64,000 bases of DNA, taken from assembly GCA_017548365.1 (NCBI GenBank), contig JAFZAC010000010.1, positions 93,366 through 157,365 of the forward strand, written 5' to 3'. Position numbers and translations under genes: made by a program. The stretch's first letter is position 1. Each line of letters begins with the position of its first letter. A model generated the notes under the pieces. The model was not told the origin of the DNA and did no database searches. It worked only from the letters and a program-made list of their open reading frames with translations. Shown one piece after another: positions 8,175 through 17,211 of the stretch. This DNA is from Muribaculaceae bacterium. Lineage in GTDB: Bacteria; Bacteroidota; Bacteroidia; Bacteroidales; Muribaculaceae.

Positions 8175-10001
8175 TTATTCTATGGGAAGTATGTTCTTGA
8201 AATCTTTCCAAGGTTTAGTGTTCTTATAGGAATCGATTGAACCTGCGGGTACATATAGCGTGGTCTTTTTGTCACTCACCTTATCCAGCACGGGAGGCAT
8301 GGTAGCATAGCAAGTAATTGACTGCATCTTGCATTTTTCTACTATTTTGTCGCCTATTTTGGTGACAGATGCTGGAAGGGTGAGTTGAGTCAGTGCAGTT
8401 CCACGGAAGGCGTTGTTATTGATTGTTGTAATACCGAAAGGTAGTTCAATAGCAGGCAAAGCTTTGCAGTCACGGAACGCGTTCTCTCCTATTGTTTTGA
8501 GCAGCTCTGGAAGTGTCACTTGTGTTAACTTCTCGCATCCACGCATTAATTCTTTCTCTAAAATAGTCAATTCGTTGGGGAAGGTGATTGATTGCAAATT
8601 CTTGCAGTCACGCAAGGCGTTTTCACCTATTGTTGTGATGCCATTGGGTAATTCGAGGTTGACAAAACCGCATTTCTTGAATGCCTCTTTCATGATTGTG
8701 TGGAGTGAAGAGCCCCACTCCACGTTTTGCAACGACTTACAGTTCTCAAAAGCTCCTTCTCCAATCTTTTCCAGTCCGTTGGGAAGCACTAACGATTGCA
8801 ACGAACTGCAATTCTTGAACGTTTCTGCTGCCAGAACGGTGATTCTTGCGTCGATCGTAGCTGTTGTCATGTGTGAGCAACCCGAGAAAGCATTTTGACC
8901 TATTGAAGTCACACTCTCAGGTATTTCGACATTTCTCAACGAACTGCAGTACAAAAAGGCATTTTTCCCTATTTCAGTTAGCGAAGTGGGGAATGTGACT
9001 GACGAGAGTGAGCCACAGTTGGCAAAAGCCCCGCTTTTAATTGCTGTGACACCGCTTGGAACGGAAAAGCCTCCAGTCTTGGCATTTGGATAATAAATCA
9101 GAATATTGCCATCAATATTATATAACACGCCATCTTCAACGGTATAGAAGCGGTTTCCTCTCTCCACCTGGAATTCTTTTAATTTGGGCATATTGCCGAA
9201 ACTGTCGTTTTCAACTTCCATTTCTCTAGGAATGTATAGACTGGTGATATTGGTTCCTTTGAAAGCATTGCTGCCCATATAGGTAGCATTATATGGAATT
9301 TTCACGCTTGTCAGTCCTGCATCGCAAAATGCCTCTTTGCCTATTGTTCGTAATGATGATGGAAGGTCGATTCGGCGTAGGCTTGAACAACCATCAAAGC
9401 ACTGTTCACCTAATGTTTCGATGCTATTAGGCAGATTAATGCGTGTTAGCCGTGAACAGCCCTTGAATGCCTCGCTGCCTATCTCTCGAATGTTGCTGCG
9501 GCCCACAAACCTCACTTCCTCGAGGCTACTGCAACCATTAAAGGCCTCATCGCCAATAGAACGAAGGTCACGTGGTAAAGAGACATATCGCAGGTGATAG
9601 CAATTCTCAAACATCTCTCTGGCTATCGCATCATGCTCGGTTCGGTTGGAGTAGCTACCGCCTCCCACAATTCTGACATTCTCAAGCTCCAGGTCAACGT
9701 AGTTGTCAACGCTACGGCCATTTTCGTCACATGCCGATGAACGACGGCAGATGTTTTTAATCTCTTTGGCGTCATCTCCGTTCATTACACCACTAAGGCG
9801 TATACACCTAACTCTTTTGTCTTCACCAGGATGAAGATATTCATGGAAAGTTCCTGCTTCTCGAATGTTGACTTCAAGTACATCTCCACGCAAGAAAGAA
9901 CGGTTTTTGCTTTCTTGTGGAACAGAAGAAATTCCCCATGAAGATATTGCTGTTCCACAAATAATCAGTATTGCCAGAAAAGTTTTAAATAGTTTTTTCA
10001 T
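8175..10001 (-). CDS. BspA-like leucine-rich repeat surface protein
   Basis: Secreted protein of 608 residues with a signal peptide (about 1-24) and a long array of BspA-type (LRR_5) repeats of about 23 residues. The repeats follow the pattern IGxxAFxxCxxLxxVxLPxxLxxI, from about residue 125 to 590. BspA-family proteins bind host matrix or other bacteria (family knowledge). The N-terminal 100 residues are a non-repeat cap of unknown fold. No LPXTG or T9SS C-terminal domain is evident, so the means of surface retention is unclear. It is co-directional with the MBL lipoprotein gene downstream. Confidence 0.88.
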   Translation of the reverse strand: MKKLFKTFLAILIICGTAISSWGISSVPQESKNRSFLRGDVLEVNIREAGTFHEYLHPGEDKRVRCIRLSGVMNGDDAKEIKNICRRSSACDENGRSVDNYVDLELENVRIVGGGSYSNRTEHDAIAREMFENCYHLRYVSLPRDLRSIGDEAFNGCSSLEEVRFVGRSNIREIGSEAFKGCSRLTRINLPNSIETLGEQCFDGCSSLRRIDLPSSLRTIGKEAFCDAGLTSVKIPYNATYMGSNAFKGTNITSLYIPREMEVENDSFGNMPKLKEFQVERGNRFYTVEDGVLYNIDGNILIYYPNAKTGGFSVPSGVTAIKSGAFANCGSLSSVTFPTSLTEIGKNAFLYCSSLRNVEIPESVTSIGQNAFSGCSHMTTATIDARITVLAAETFKNCSSLQSLVLPNGLEKIGEGAFENCKSLQNVEWGSSLHTIMKEAFKKCGFVNLELPNGITTIGENALRDCKNLQSITFPNELTILEKELMRGCEKLTQVTLPELLKTIGENAFRDCKALPAIELPFGITTINNNAFRGTALTQLTLPASVTKIGDKIVEKCKMQSITCYATMPPVLDKVSDKKTTLYVPAGSIDSYKNTKPWKDFKNILPIE

Positions 10002-10205
10002 ATCTTTATATGTTGTTATTTTTGATGTTCATACCATGTCTATTTATTGCACAAAATTGCAAATAAAAACCGAAACAAACAAACGAATAACGATTTAATT
10101 GATTAATTCGTCGTTTTTCAACATTTTTTAATATCTAAAATTTGCCGATATCAAAGGGAAACATCTAACTTAGCGACTTAAAAGAAATGTTTAAACTTCA
10201 AGAAA

Positions 10206-10865
10206 ATGATAAAACGGATATTTTTAATATGTGTAATTGCTCTTGGTGCAATCATTGGAGGGAATGCAGAAAATATAACTGTCACTCTTAACAAGTATTA
10301 TAGCGACACATCTATATTTGTTTTGCCTGAACGTACTATCACAACAAAAATGCCTTGCTTGACACTTGTGAGTGAGAAGTATGATTTTACTGCAAGACTT
10401 ACCGAGATTGCACGAAAAATTGCTACCGATGATTATGAGAACAAAGTTTTCATGGTAACACTTGAATTTAAAGGTGACGGTATTTCTCTTATGATAGATT
10501 CAAAAGATATTCTGGATACCACTGGTGTGGTTTTCCGAGGTGACCTCATAGTTGAGAATAAACATTTCGTACTTGTTGAGACAGAGGATAACGACCGCTT
10601 GTTGAAATCCTATTTCAAAAAAGTGAGAAGAAAAAACGTTGTTTTTGAGAGGACATTTGAATATGCCGAAGACATGGTAGAAATATCTACCACTCACTAT
10701 AGAGCTAGTTATGATGAGCGTAGACGTTACATCAAAGTTAAGGAAAACATTGTGAACGGATGCGACTTACTTCATCCCAAGGTGGTTAGGACTGAACCTC
10801 AAGAGGATGATAATGTTGACGATGGCGATGCATTTAGCATCGATGTCGAGATTTTAGAAGAATAG
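10206..10865 (+). CDS. Secreted protein of unknown function
   Basis: 219-residue product with a clear signal peptide (about 1-21, ending near GGNA). I do not recognise a family. The mature part is mixed alpha/beta in character with several Lys/Arg-rich stretches. It ends in a very acidic tail (about 198-219, rich in Asp and Glu), and no Cys pairs or catalytic motifs stand out. It is divergent from the LRR gene and followed after 61 bases by the cytidylate-kinase-like gene, which has its own promoter. The terminal TAG shows that TAG is an ordinary stop codon here. Confidence 0.7.
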   Translation: MIKRIFLICVIALGAIIGGNAENITVTLNKYYSDTSIFVLPERTITTKMPCLTLVSEKYDFTARLTEIARKIATDDYENKVFMVTLEFKGDGISLMIDSKDILDTTGVVFRGDLIVENKHFVLVETEDNDRLLKSYFKKVRRKNVVFERTFEYAEDMVEISTTHYRASYDERRRYIKVKENIVNGCDLLHPKVVRTEPQEDDNVDDGDAFSIDVEILEE

Positions 10866-10867
10866 TA

Positions 10868-10898
10868 TTGCTTTTTCGCTTTTTTGTCACTATATTTG
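10868..10898 (+). promoter_or_regulatory. Promoter of the cytidylate-kinase-like gene
   Basis: TTG (10868-10870), 20 bases, then TATATTTG (10891-10898) fits the Bacteroidota -33/-7 pattern. It lies 28 bases before the start codon at 10927. Confidence 0.65.
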
Positions 10899-10926
10899 CA
10901 GTTGTATAACTCTAACGTTTCAAATC

Positions 10927-11568
10927 ATGGAAAAATCAGGTAATTTTGTGGTTACTCTCGGAAGACAGTTTGGGTGCGGCGCGAGAGAAATAGGACAGTT
11001 GGTAGCAAAGATACTTGGCATAGAGTATTATGACAAGAGGCTTCTGCTAGAGGCTGCAAAGTCGAGTGGAGTTGCTCCTGCAATATTTGAGGCAAGCGAT
11101 GAGAGAACTCCAAAGTTCTTTTCTTCGCTATGGTCTTTCAATTTGGGCTACTATAGTGGTGCTCTCTTTGTTGGTGATCAGCCGGTGAAAGAAGATAATG
11201 TGTATCAGGCACAGAGTCAAGTCATGGTTGATTTGGCAAAAAAAGGGCCTTGTGTAATAGTTGGAAGAAGCGCCGATTACATTTTGCGCGACGAGACTCA
11301 AGTTATAAGCATCTTCCTTCATTCATCGATGGAAGACAGGATTAAACGTATTGTCAAACGCGGTGACTGCAAGACAAAAAAAGAAGCCAAAGAAATGGCT
11401 ATTAAGCAGAATAAGCTGCGTGCCAACTATTATAACTTCTACACCGACAAGCACTGGGGTGAATGTGAGAGTTATGACCTATCAATCGACTCATCTAAAC
11501 TGGGGCCCGAAGGTACTGCCCAGTTCATTGTTGACTATGTCAAAACCCGACTAAACCAAACCAAGTGA
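10927..11568 (+). CDS. Cytidylate kinase-like family protein
   Basis: 213-residue P-loop protein of the cytidylate kinase-like family, distinct from canonical Cmk. The N-terminal phosphate-binding segment LGRQFGCGAREIG (about 12-24) departs from a strict GxxxxGKS Walker A but is typical of this family. A central VIVGRSADYIL segment and an Arg/Lys-rich lid region (about 137-165) follow. Cytosolic, with no signal peptide. The substrate is not established for most members; nucleotide phosphorylation is plausible. It has its own promoter and is followed by a strong terminator, so it is probably a single-gene unit. Confidence 0.85.
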   Translation: MEKSGNFVVTLGRQFGCGAREIGQLVAKILGIEYYDKRLLLEAAKSSGVAPAIFEASDERTPKFFSSLWSFNLGYYSGALFVGDQPVKEDNVYQAQSQVMVDLAKKGPCVIVGRSADYILRDETQVISIFLHSSMEDRIKRIVKRGDCKTKKEAKEMAIKQNKLRANYYNFYTDKHWGECESYDLSIDSSKLGPEGTAQFIVDYVKTRLNQTK

Positions 11569-11599
11569 TACCTGACAAATCGTAAGAGCTAATCATTAG

Positions 11600-11634
11600 C
11601 GCCACAAGAGAATAATCGCTTTTGTGGCGTTTTT
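11600..11634 (+). terminator. Rho-independent terminator
   Basis: CGCCACAA (11600-11607) pairs with TTGTGGCG (11622-11629), followed by a T run to 11634. It ends the cytidylate-kinase-like transcript. Confidence 0.85.
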
Positions 11635-11774
11635 AAATATTTTTTAATTATTAAATTTATCTTCTTGGTATTACTACACATGTTCATTCTTTTGGTTACT
11701 GCATGAACTTTATTTGGCTTCGACTAGGTGACTTCACTTTCGGGCTTCCTGTTGATAAATTCTTGCTATTATTC

Positions 11775-11805
11775 TTTGCAATTCTCACTTATTGCTGTAA
11801 CTTTG
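11775..11805 (+). promoter_or_regulatory. Promoter of pta-ackA
   Basis: TTTG (11775-11778), exactly 19 bases, TAACTTTG (11798-11805): a textbook Bacteroidota promoter 39 bases before the pta ATG at 11845. It lies inside the upstream in-frame extension of pta, which argues against that longer start. Confidence 0.75.
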
Positions 11806-11844
11806 CAAAAGATTAGAAAACTACTTGAAAACATTAACAAAACA

Positions 11845-12858
11845 ATGGAACAACTGTTTATTGATCTGGAGAAAAAAGCGATTGCAACTCCGCAACGCTT
11901 AGTATTACCTGAGAGTTTTGAACCACGCACACTGCAAGCCGCCAATCTTGTTATTGAACGAGGGGCTGCTAAAGTAATACTCATTGGTGACAAGAACGAG
12001 ATAGTTGCTAAAGCAAATGAATTGGGCTTTAACAACATCGAGAAAGCCCAATTCATCAATCCCGCCAAAACCGAAGAGCTAGAACCCTATGCTCAGCTGT
12101 TGCAGGAATTGCGCAAGAAAAAAGGTATGACTATCGAACAGGCACGTGCCACAGCAGCCGACCCACTTTACCTGGGTTGCCTTCTTATAAAGAATGGAGA
12201 TGCCGATGCACAGGTGGCTGGTGCCGAGAACACTACTGGCAACGTGCTACGTGCTGCATTCCAAGTGCTCAAGACCGCTCCTGGTGTAAGTGCCGTGTCG
12301 GGTGCATTTATCATGCTCTTGCCCGAGGGAAGCCCTTATGGCGAGAATGGAACCATGGTATTTGCTGATTGTGCAGTTATTCCCGATCCCGATGCAAGTC
12401 AGCTTGCACAAACCGCTGTGTTGACCGAGAAAACTGCCCGCGATATCGCTGGCATCGACCCCAAAGTAGCAATGCTTAGTTTCTCAACTAAAGGCAGTGC
12501 AAGCCATGAGAGGGTTGACAAAGTTACCGAAGCTCTGCGACTTGCTCGTGAGATGAACCCCGATATGAAAATTGACGGCGAACTTCAAGCCGACGCCGCA
12601 ATTGTGCCAAGTGTGGGCTCTTCAAAGGCTCCAGGCAGCGATATTGCAGGCAAGGCAAATGTGCTTGTGTTCCCCAACCTTGAGGTTGGTAATATTGCTT
12701 ATAAACTTGTTCAGCGTTTGGCTGGTGCTACTGCAGTAGGACCTGTTCTTCAAGGTCTTGGTGCTCCAGTTAATGATTTGTCACGTGGTTGCTCACCCGA
12801 TGACGTGTATAAGACAATTCTTTTAACCTGCAATCAAGCAATCAGCAAGAAACAATAA
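11845..12858 (+). CDS. pta: Phosphate acetyltransferase
   Basis: Converts acetyl-CoA and phosphate to acetyl phosphate and CoA, the first step of acetate-forming ATP production. The start at 11845 gives 337 residues, the size of the short Pta class that has only the catalytic PTA_PTB domain and lacks the N-terminal regulatory half of the E. coli enzyme. Family signatures include GAENTTGNVLRAA (about 123-135) and the C-terminal QGLGAPVNDLSRG stretch. An upstream in-frame start at 11728 was rejected because it spans the promoter. ackA follows 23 bases later. Confidence 0.96.
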   Translation: MEQLFIDLEKKAIATPQRLVLPESFEPRTLQAANLVIERGAAKVILIGDKNEIVAKANELGFNNIEKAQFINPAKTEELEPYAQLLQELRKKKGMTIEQARATAADPLYLGCLLIKNGDADAQVAGAENTTGNVLRAAFQVLKTAPGVSAVSGAFIMLLPEGSPYGENGTMVFADCAVIPDPDASQLAQTAVLTEKTARDIAGIDPKVAMLSFSTKGSASHERVDKVTEALRLAREMNPDMKIDGELQADAAIVPSVGSSKAPGSDIAGKANVLVFPNLEVGNIAYKLVQRLAGATAVGPVLQGLGAPVNDLSRGCSPDDVYKTILLTCNQAISKKQ

Positions 12859-12881
12859 TTATCAATAAAAATACAAGAAAC

Positions 12882-14090
12882 ATGAACATTCTAGTGCTCA
12901 ATTGTGGCAGTAGTTCTGCCAAGTACAAACTCATTGAGGTAAAAAGCAACACTATCCTCGCCGAAGGTGGAGTGGAGAAAATTGGTCTGCCCGACGGTTT
13001 TATAAAGATGAAACTCGAAGACGGCAAGAAAACTGTTGACTTGGGCCTTATTAACCACGATGGTGCCATAAAGGCAATACTCGACTCACTAGTAAACCCC
13101 GAATATGGCTGCATCAAAAGCCTTGACGAGATTGACGCTGTAGGTCATCGCGTGGTGCATGGCGGTGAGAAGTTCAACAAGAGTATGCTCATCACCGACG
13201 AGGTGAAAGACATGATTAAGGAGTGCTATGGCATCGCACCACTGCATAACCCCGTGAATATGGCTGGCATTGATGCCATCACCAAAGTGCTTCCCAATGT
13301 GCCTCAAGTAGCCGTCTTTGACACAGCGTTTCATCAGACCATGCCCAAGCATGCTTACCTCTATCCTCTTCCCATGAAGTACTATAAGGAGGACCACGTG
13401 CGTCGCTATGGTTTCCATGGAACAAGTCACCGTTTTGTTTCGCGTCGCGTATGCGAAATGCTGGGCACCGATTGGAAAGATAAGAAAATCATCTGCTGTC
13501 ACATCGGTAATGGAGCTAGTATCTCGGCTATAAAGAATGGCGAGAGCATCGACACATCGATGGGTCTCACTCCTACCGAGGGCTTGATGATGGGCACACG
13601 CAGTGGCGATGTTGATCCTGGTGCTCTTATCTTTCTCATGGAGAAGTATAACCTTACAGCCAAAGACTTGATGCGTATCGTAAACAAGGAAAGTGGTGTG
13701 CTAGGTATCTCAGGTATCTCAAGCGATATGCGTGAGATATGCGATGAGATTGACAACGGCAATCTCATTGCAAAGCTCGCCATGGACATGTATGAGTTGC
13801 GCATTCTCAAATATATTGGTGCATATGCAGCCGAGTTAAACGGAGTAGACATTATAGCATTCACTGGTGGCGTTGGAGAGAACCAGACACCAACCCGTCG
13901 CAACATCTGCCGCAATCTTGAGTACCTTGGCGTGAAAATTGACGAGGAGCTCAACGATAAGTTGTGGCGTGGAAAAGAGGGTGAGATCAGCACTCCAGAC
14001 AGTAAAGTGAAAGTTGTAGTTGTCATGACCGACGAAGAGTACATGATAGCCCGCGATACAGAGGCTATTATTGAAGGTCGCGAGCCATAA
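12882..14090 (+). CDS. ackA: Acetate kinase
   Basis: Transfers phosphate from acetyl phosphate to ADP, giving acetate and ATP. The 402-residue product has the N-terminal acetate kinase signature (LVLNCGSSSAKYKLI), the VGHRVVHGG motif (about 87-95), FDTAFH (about 146-151), the phosphate-binding HIGNGASI and the C-terminal GGVGEN motif. All are intact and the length is standard. It forms an operon with pta, closed by a perfect 14-bp hairpin terminator. Confidence 0.97.
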   Translation: MNILVLNCGSSSAKYKLIEVKSNTILAEGGVEKIGLPDGFIKMKLEDGKKTVDLGLINHDGAIKAILDSLVNPEYGCIKSLDEIDAVGHRVVHGGEKFNKSMLITDEVKDMIKECYGIAPLHNPVNMAGIDAITKVLPNVPQVAVFDTAFHQTMPKHAYLYPLPMKYYKEDHVRRYGFHGTSHRFVSRRVCEMLGTDWKDKKIICCHIGNGASISAIKNGESIDTSMGLTPTEGLMMGTRSGDVDPGALIFLMEKYNLTAKDLMRIVNKESGVLGISGISSDMREICDEIDNGNLIAKLAMDMYELRILKYIGAYAAELNGVDIIAFTGGVGENQTPTRRNICRNLEYLGVKIDEELNDKLWRGKEGEISTPDSKVKVVVVMTDEEYMIARDTEAIIEGREP

Positions 14091-14126
14091 GACTTCACCT
14101 TTTAATTAAGAATAAAATAAAAACTA

Positions 14127-14170
14127 AATGTGGACAAATTTTTTATCATAATTTGTCCACATTGTTTTTT
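14127..14170 (+). terminator. Rho-independent terminator after ackA
   Basis: A perfect 14-bp inverted repeat (14127-14140 with 14150-14163) has a 9-base loop and is followed by a T run (14165-14170). Confidence 0.9.
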
Positions 14171-14347
14171 ACAATTTAAAATAAATTGCGATTAAAAAAT
14201 TAACAAATCAATTATTTTTTTGCGGTTAACAACAAAGTGAAACCACATTGGCCCAAACCATGAAAAACTTGTTTTTTGTGGCTCTAAAATCAATCGTGAA
14301 ATAGTTTTAAATAAATGTATTTCAGGCATTTTTTTCGTCGAAAAACT

Positions 14348-14378
14348 TTTGTCAGTTCCAAAAATATAGCTACATTTG
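14348..14378 (+). promoter_or_regulatory. Promoter of the citrate lyase cluster
   Basis: TTTG (14348-14351), 19 bases, TACATTTG (14371-14378): a full Bacteroidota promoter match. The distance to citD is 77 bases, leaving a leader of about 70 nt. Confidence 0.72.
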
Positions 14379-14455
14379 CTTGCTTTTTAATAGCGACAAT
14401 TTATTTATCTTGAAACAATATTTTTAAAACAACAATTAAACCAAAAACGAACCTG

Positions 14456-14734
14456 ATGGAACTAAAAAATGCAATGGCCGGCACACTTGAGTCGGGCGAC
14501 ATTCTTATCCAAATTGCGCCATCTGACGTTGACGGACTACACATTGAGCTCGACAGCACGGTAGCCTATCAATTTGGCGAGCAAATCAAGAACGTGATTA
14601 TCAACACCCTGAAAGAATTGGGCATTAACAAAGCAAATGTGAAAGCGACCGACAAAGGAGCTCTCGACTGCACTATCAAGGCACGTGTAACTGCTGCCGC
14701 TGTGCGTTCGACTGGAGTTGACGTGTGGGCTTGA
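14456..14734 (+). CDS. citD: Citrate lyase acyl carrier protein (gamma subunit)
   Basis: Small acyl carrier subunit of citrate lyase, which cleaves citrate to acetate and oxaloacetate. The 92-residue product carries the family prosthetic-group site, a Ser in TLESGD at residue 13 (Ser14 in Klebsiella). This site receives the 2'-(5''-phosphoribosyl)-3'-dephospho-CoA group made by CitG and attached by CitX. It is the first gene of the cluster, followed by citE after 35 bases. Confidence 0.95.
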   Translation: MELKNAMAGTLESGDILIQIAPSDVDGLHIELDSTVAYQFGEQIKNVIINTLKELGINKANVKATDKGALDCTIKARVTAAAVRSTGVDVWA

Positions 14735-14769
14735 TCGTTTACTAAAACCATTTAAACTTTCAAAAGAAT

Positions 14770-15660
14770 ATGGAAAGATTAAGAAGAACAATGATGTTTG
14801 TTCCAGGAAACAACCCTGGAATGATGGCAGATGCATATATCTATGGTCCCGATTCTATCATGCTCGACCTTGAAGACAGCGTTACAATGGCAGAGAAAGA
14901 CACAGCCCGTCTGCTCGTGCATAACGCTTTAAAGACCATCGACTATGGCGACACCGAGATGGTGGTTCGCATTAACCCATTGAACACCCCTTATGGCAAG
15001 AAAGACATCGAGGCTGTAGTTAAGGCCGGTGTTGATGTGATTCGTATGCCTAAGACCGAGACTGCCGAAGAGGTTATTGAGGTAGAGCGTGAGATTGAGA
15101 AAGTAGAAAAAGAGATTGGATGTCTCGGAAGAACTCAGATTATGGCAGCCATCGAAAGCGCTCTTGGTGTTGTCAATGCCTATGCCATTGCCACAGCATC
15201 AAAGCGTATGATGGGTATCGCTCTCGGAGCCGAGGACTATAGCGCCAACCTCAAGACTCAGCGCACCCCCGAAGGAAGCGAGCTGCTTCTCGCACGCGAG
15301 ACAATCGTTGTTGCCGCACGTGCTGCAGGCATCGATGCCCTCGACACTGTTTATTCTAATCTCAACGACATGGAGACATTCCGCAAAGAAGTTGAGGCAA
15401 TAAAGAAGCTCGGCTTTGATGGCAAGTCAATTATCAATCCACGACAGATTGAGATTGTTAACGAGGTATTTGCTCCAAAGGAGAAAGACATACAGAAGTC
15501 TCTAACCATTCTCGCCGCGATCAAGGAGGCCGAGAAGAAGGGATCGGGCGTTATCGCCGTTAATGGCAAAATGGTTGACCGACCAGTAGTTTTAAGAGCA
15601 CAACGTACAATCGACCTGGCAATCGCTTCAGGCATTTTAACAAAGGAGGACATACAATGA
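14770..15660 (+). CDS. citE: Citrate lyase beta subunit (citryl-ACP lyase)
   Basis: Catalyses cleavage of citryl-ACP to oxaloacetate and acetyl-ACP. The 296-residue TIM-barrel protein of the HpcH/HpaI-CitE family has the N-terminal RRTMMFVPGNNPGMM, the LDLEDSV metal-site motif (about 34-40) and the GAEDYSANL segment (about 156-164). Its stop overlaps the citF start by ATGA, indicating translational coupling of the beta and alpha subunits. Confidence 0.96.
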   Translation: MERLRRTMMFVPGNNPGMMADAYIYGPDSIMLDLEDSVTMAEKDTARLLVHNALKTIDYGDTEMVVRINPLNTPYGKKDIEAVVKAGVDVIRMPKTETAEEVIEVEREIEKVEKEIGCLGRTQIMAAIESALGVVNAYAIATASKRMMGIALGAEDYSANLKTQRTPEGSELLLARETIVVAARAAGIDALDTVYSNLNDMETFRKEVEAIKKLGFDGKSIINPRQIEIVNEVFAPKEKDIQKSLTILAAIKEAEKKGSGVIAVNGKMVDRPVVLRAQRTIDLAIASGILTKEDIQ

Positions 15661-17192
15661 ATAGCATAAAAGACAGAGCAGAGCTTATTGCAGCTGCTGC
15701 AAAGAAGATGGGTAAAGAAGTCTTCAAAGATGACATAGTAAAAATCAGCAAGCCCCGTCACGAACTACAAAAAGAATCATGTAAAGTTGTTACCCTCGAG
15801 GATGCAATCAAGAAGAGCGGACTCAAGGACGGAATGACAATTTCATTCCACCACCATTTTCGTGGAGGTGATAAAGTGGTGAATATGGTCGTTGCAAAAC
15901 TTGCAGAGATGGGTTTTAAGAATCTGCATCTTGCTTCTTCTAGCCTTATCAACGTTCACGAGCCTCTTATTGAGCACATCAAGAATGGTGTTATCACCAA
16001 AATATCAACTTCTGGATTGCGAGGAGAACTTGCAACAGCTATTTCTCATGGCTTGATGGAAGAGCCTGTAGTTTTCCGTTCACATGGCTCTCGTGGTTAT
16101 GCTATTGCAAAAGGAGAGCTTCACATTGACGTAGCTTTCCTCGGTGCTTCTTCGAGCGATCCTCTGGGTAACGCAGCAGGCTTCTCGACTAGCGAGAATG
16201 CAAAGAGCATTTGTGGTTCACTTGGATATGCGCTCCCCGATGCTAAGTATGCCGATACTACCATAATTCTTACTGACGACTTGGTAGACTATCCTAATCA
16301 GCTTAACGCTATCAGCGAGGCCGATGTTGACTATGTAGTAGTTGTTGATTCGGTAGGTGACTCAAGCAAGATTGCTTCTGGTGCTATTCGCGACACAAAG
16401 AATCCACGTGATATCCTCCTTGCTAAAAAAGCGGCTAAGGTTGTTATCAATAGCGGATATTTTGAGAATGGATTCTCACTGCAAACAGGTTCGGGCGGTG
16501 CATCGCTCGCAGTTACCAAATACTTACGTCAAGCTATGATTGACAAGGGCATCAAGGCACGCTTTGCATTGGGTGGTATCACCAGTCATATGGTAAAATT
16601 GCATCAGGAAGGCCTTATAGACCGTCTTATCGACGTTCAGTCGTTTGACAAGGTTGCTGCTGAGTCATTGCTGAATGATCCAATGCACAAGAGCGTTGCA
16701 GCCAATGAATATGCTGCCATGTTAGAGCCTGGTTCAGCTACTCATTTCCTTGACGTGGTAATACTTTCGGCTCTTGAAGTTGACGTGTATTTCAATGTTA
16801 ATGTTCTTGTAGGTAGCGACGGTATTATTCGTGGTGCCATAGGTGGTCACCCCGATACTGCTGCCGATTCGGCTCTTTCAGTGATTGTTTGTCCATTGCT
16901 TCGTGGTCGCATTCCTTGCGTTGTTGACGAGGTTACTACTCTTATCACTCCGGGTTCTACAGTTGATGTTGTTGTTACTGAGTTTGGTATTGCAGTTAAT
17001 CCTCGCCGTCCCGAGCTCAGAAAGCGCCTGGAAGATGCTGGTATCGAAATTGTCGAGATTACAGCATTGCGCGACCGTGCCAAGAGCATCATCGGTAATG
17101 CCGCTCCCTTGCCCTTCGGTGACAAGGTTGTTGGCATCGTGATGAACCGCGACGGCTCGGTTATGGATGTTATCAAGAACATTGCAGATTAA
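15657..17192 (+). CDS. citF: Citrate lyase alpha subunit (citrate:acetyl-ACP transferase)
   Basis: Exchanges the acetyl group on the acyl carrier protein for citrate, forming citryl-ACP and acetate. The 511-residue length is standard. CoA-transferase family I features include the SFHHHFRGGD region (about 62-71), the QTGSGGASL stretch (about 279-287) and the C-terminal EFGIAVNPRR. It is coupled to citE by a 4-bp overlap and followed by citX after 19 bases. Confidence 0.97.
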   Translation: MNSIKDRAELIAAAAKKMGKEVFKDDIVKISKPRHELQKESCKVVTLEDAIKKSGLKDGMTISFHHHFRGGDKVVNMVVAKLAEMGFKNLHLASSSLINVHEPLIEHIKNGVITKISTSGLRGELATAISHGLMEEPVVFRSHGSRGYAIAKGELHIDVAFLGASSSDPLGNAAGFSTSENAKSICGSLGYALPDAKYADTTIILTDDLVDYPNQLNAISEADVDYVVVVDSVGDSSKIASGAIRDTKNPRDILLAKKAAKVVINSGYFENGFSLQTGSGGASLAVTKYLRQAMIDKGIKARFALGGITSHMVKLHQEGLIDRLIDVQSFDKVAAESLLNDPMHKSVAANEYAAMLEPGSATHFLDVVILSALEVDVYFNVNVLVGSDGIIRGAIGGHPDTAADSALSVIVCPLLRGRIPCVVDEVTTLITPGSTVDVVVTEFGIAVNPRRPELRKRLEDAGIEIVEITALRDRAKSIIGNAAPLPFGDKVVGIVMNRDGSVMDVIKNIAD

Positions 17193-17211
17193 ATTTCTTG
17201 AAGCCTAAATA

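Larger units (their letters stand above)
14091..14455. other. Intergenic region between ackA and citD
   Basis: 365 bases without an ORF. The left part holds the ackA terminator (14127-14170). The right part holds the promoter of the citrate cluster (14348-14378). The middle is AT-rich and I see nothing else in it. Confidence 0.7.

Noticed and set aside
9337..9597. Plus-strand open frames inside the LRR gene
   Set aside because: They mirror the periodic codon pattern of the repeats on the other strand and have no independent signals.
11728..11844. N-terminal extension of pta
   Set aside because: It contains the exact -33/-7 promoter, and the short form matches the family start.
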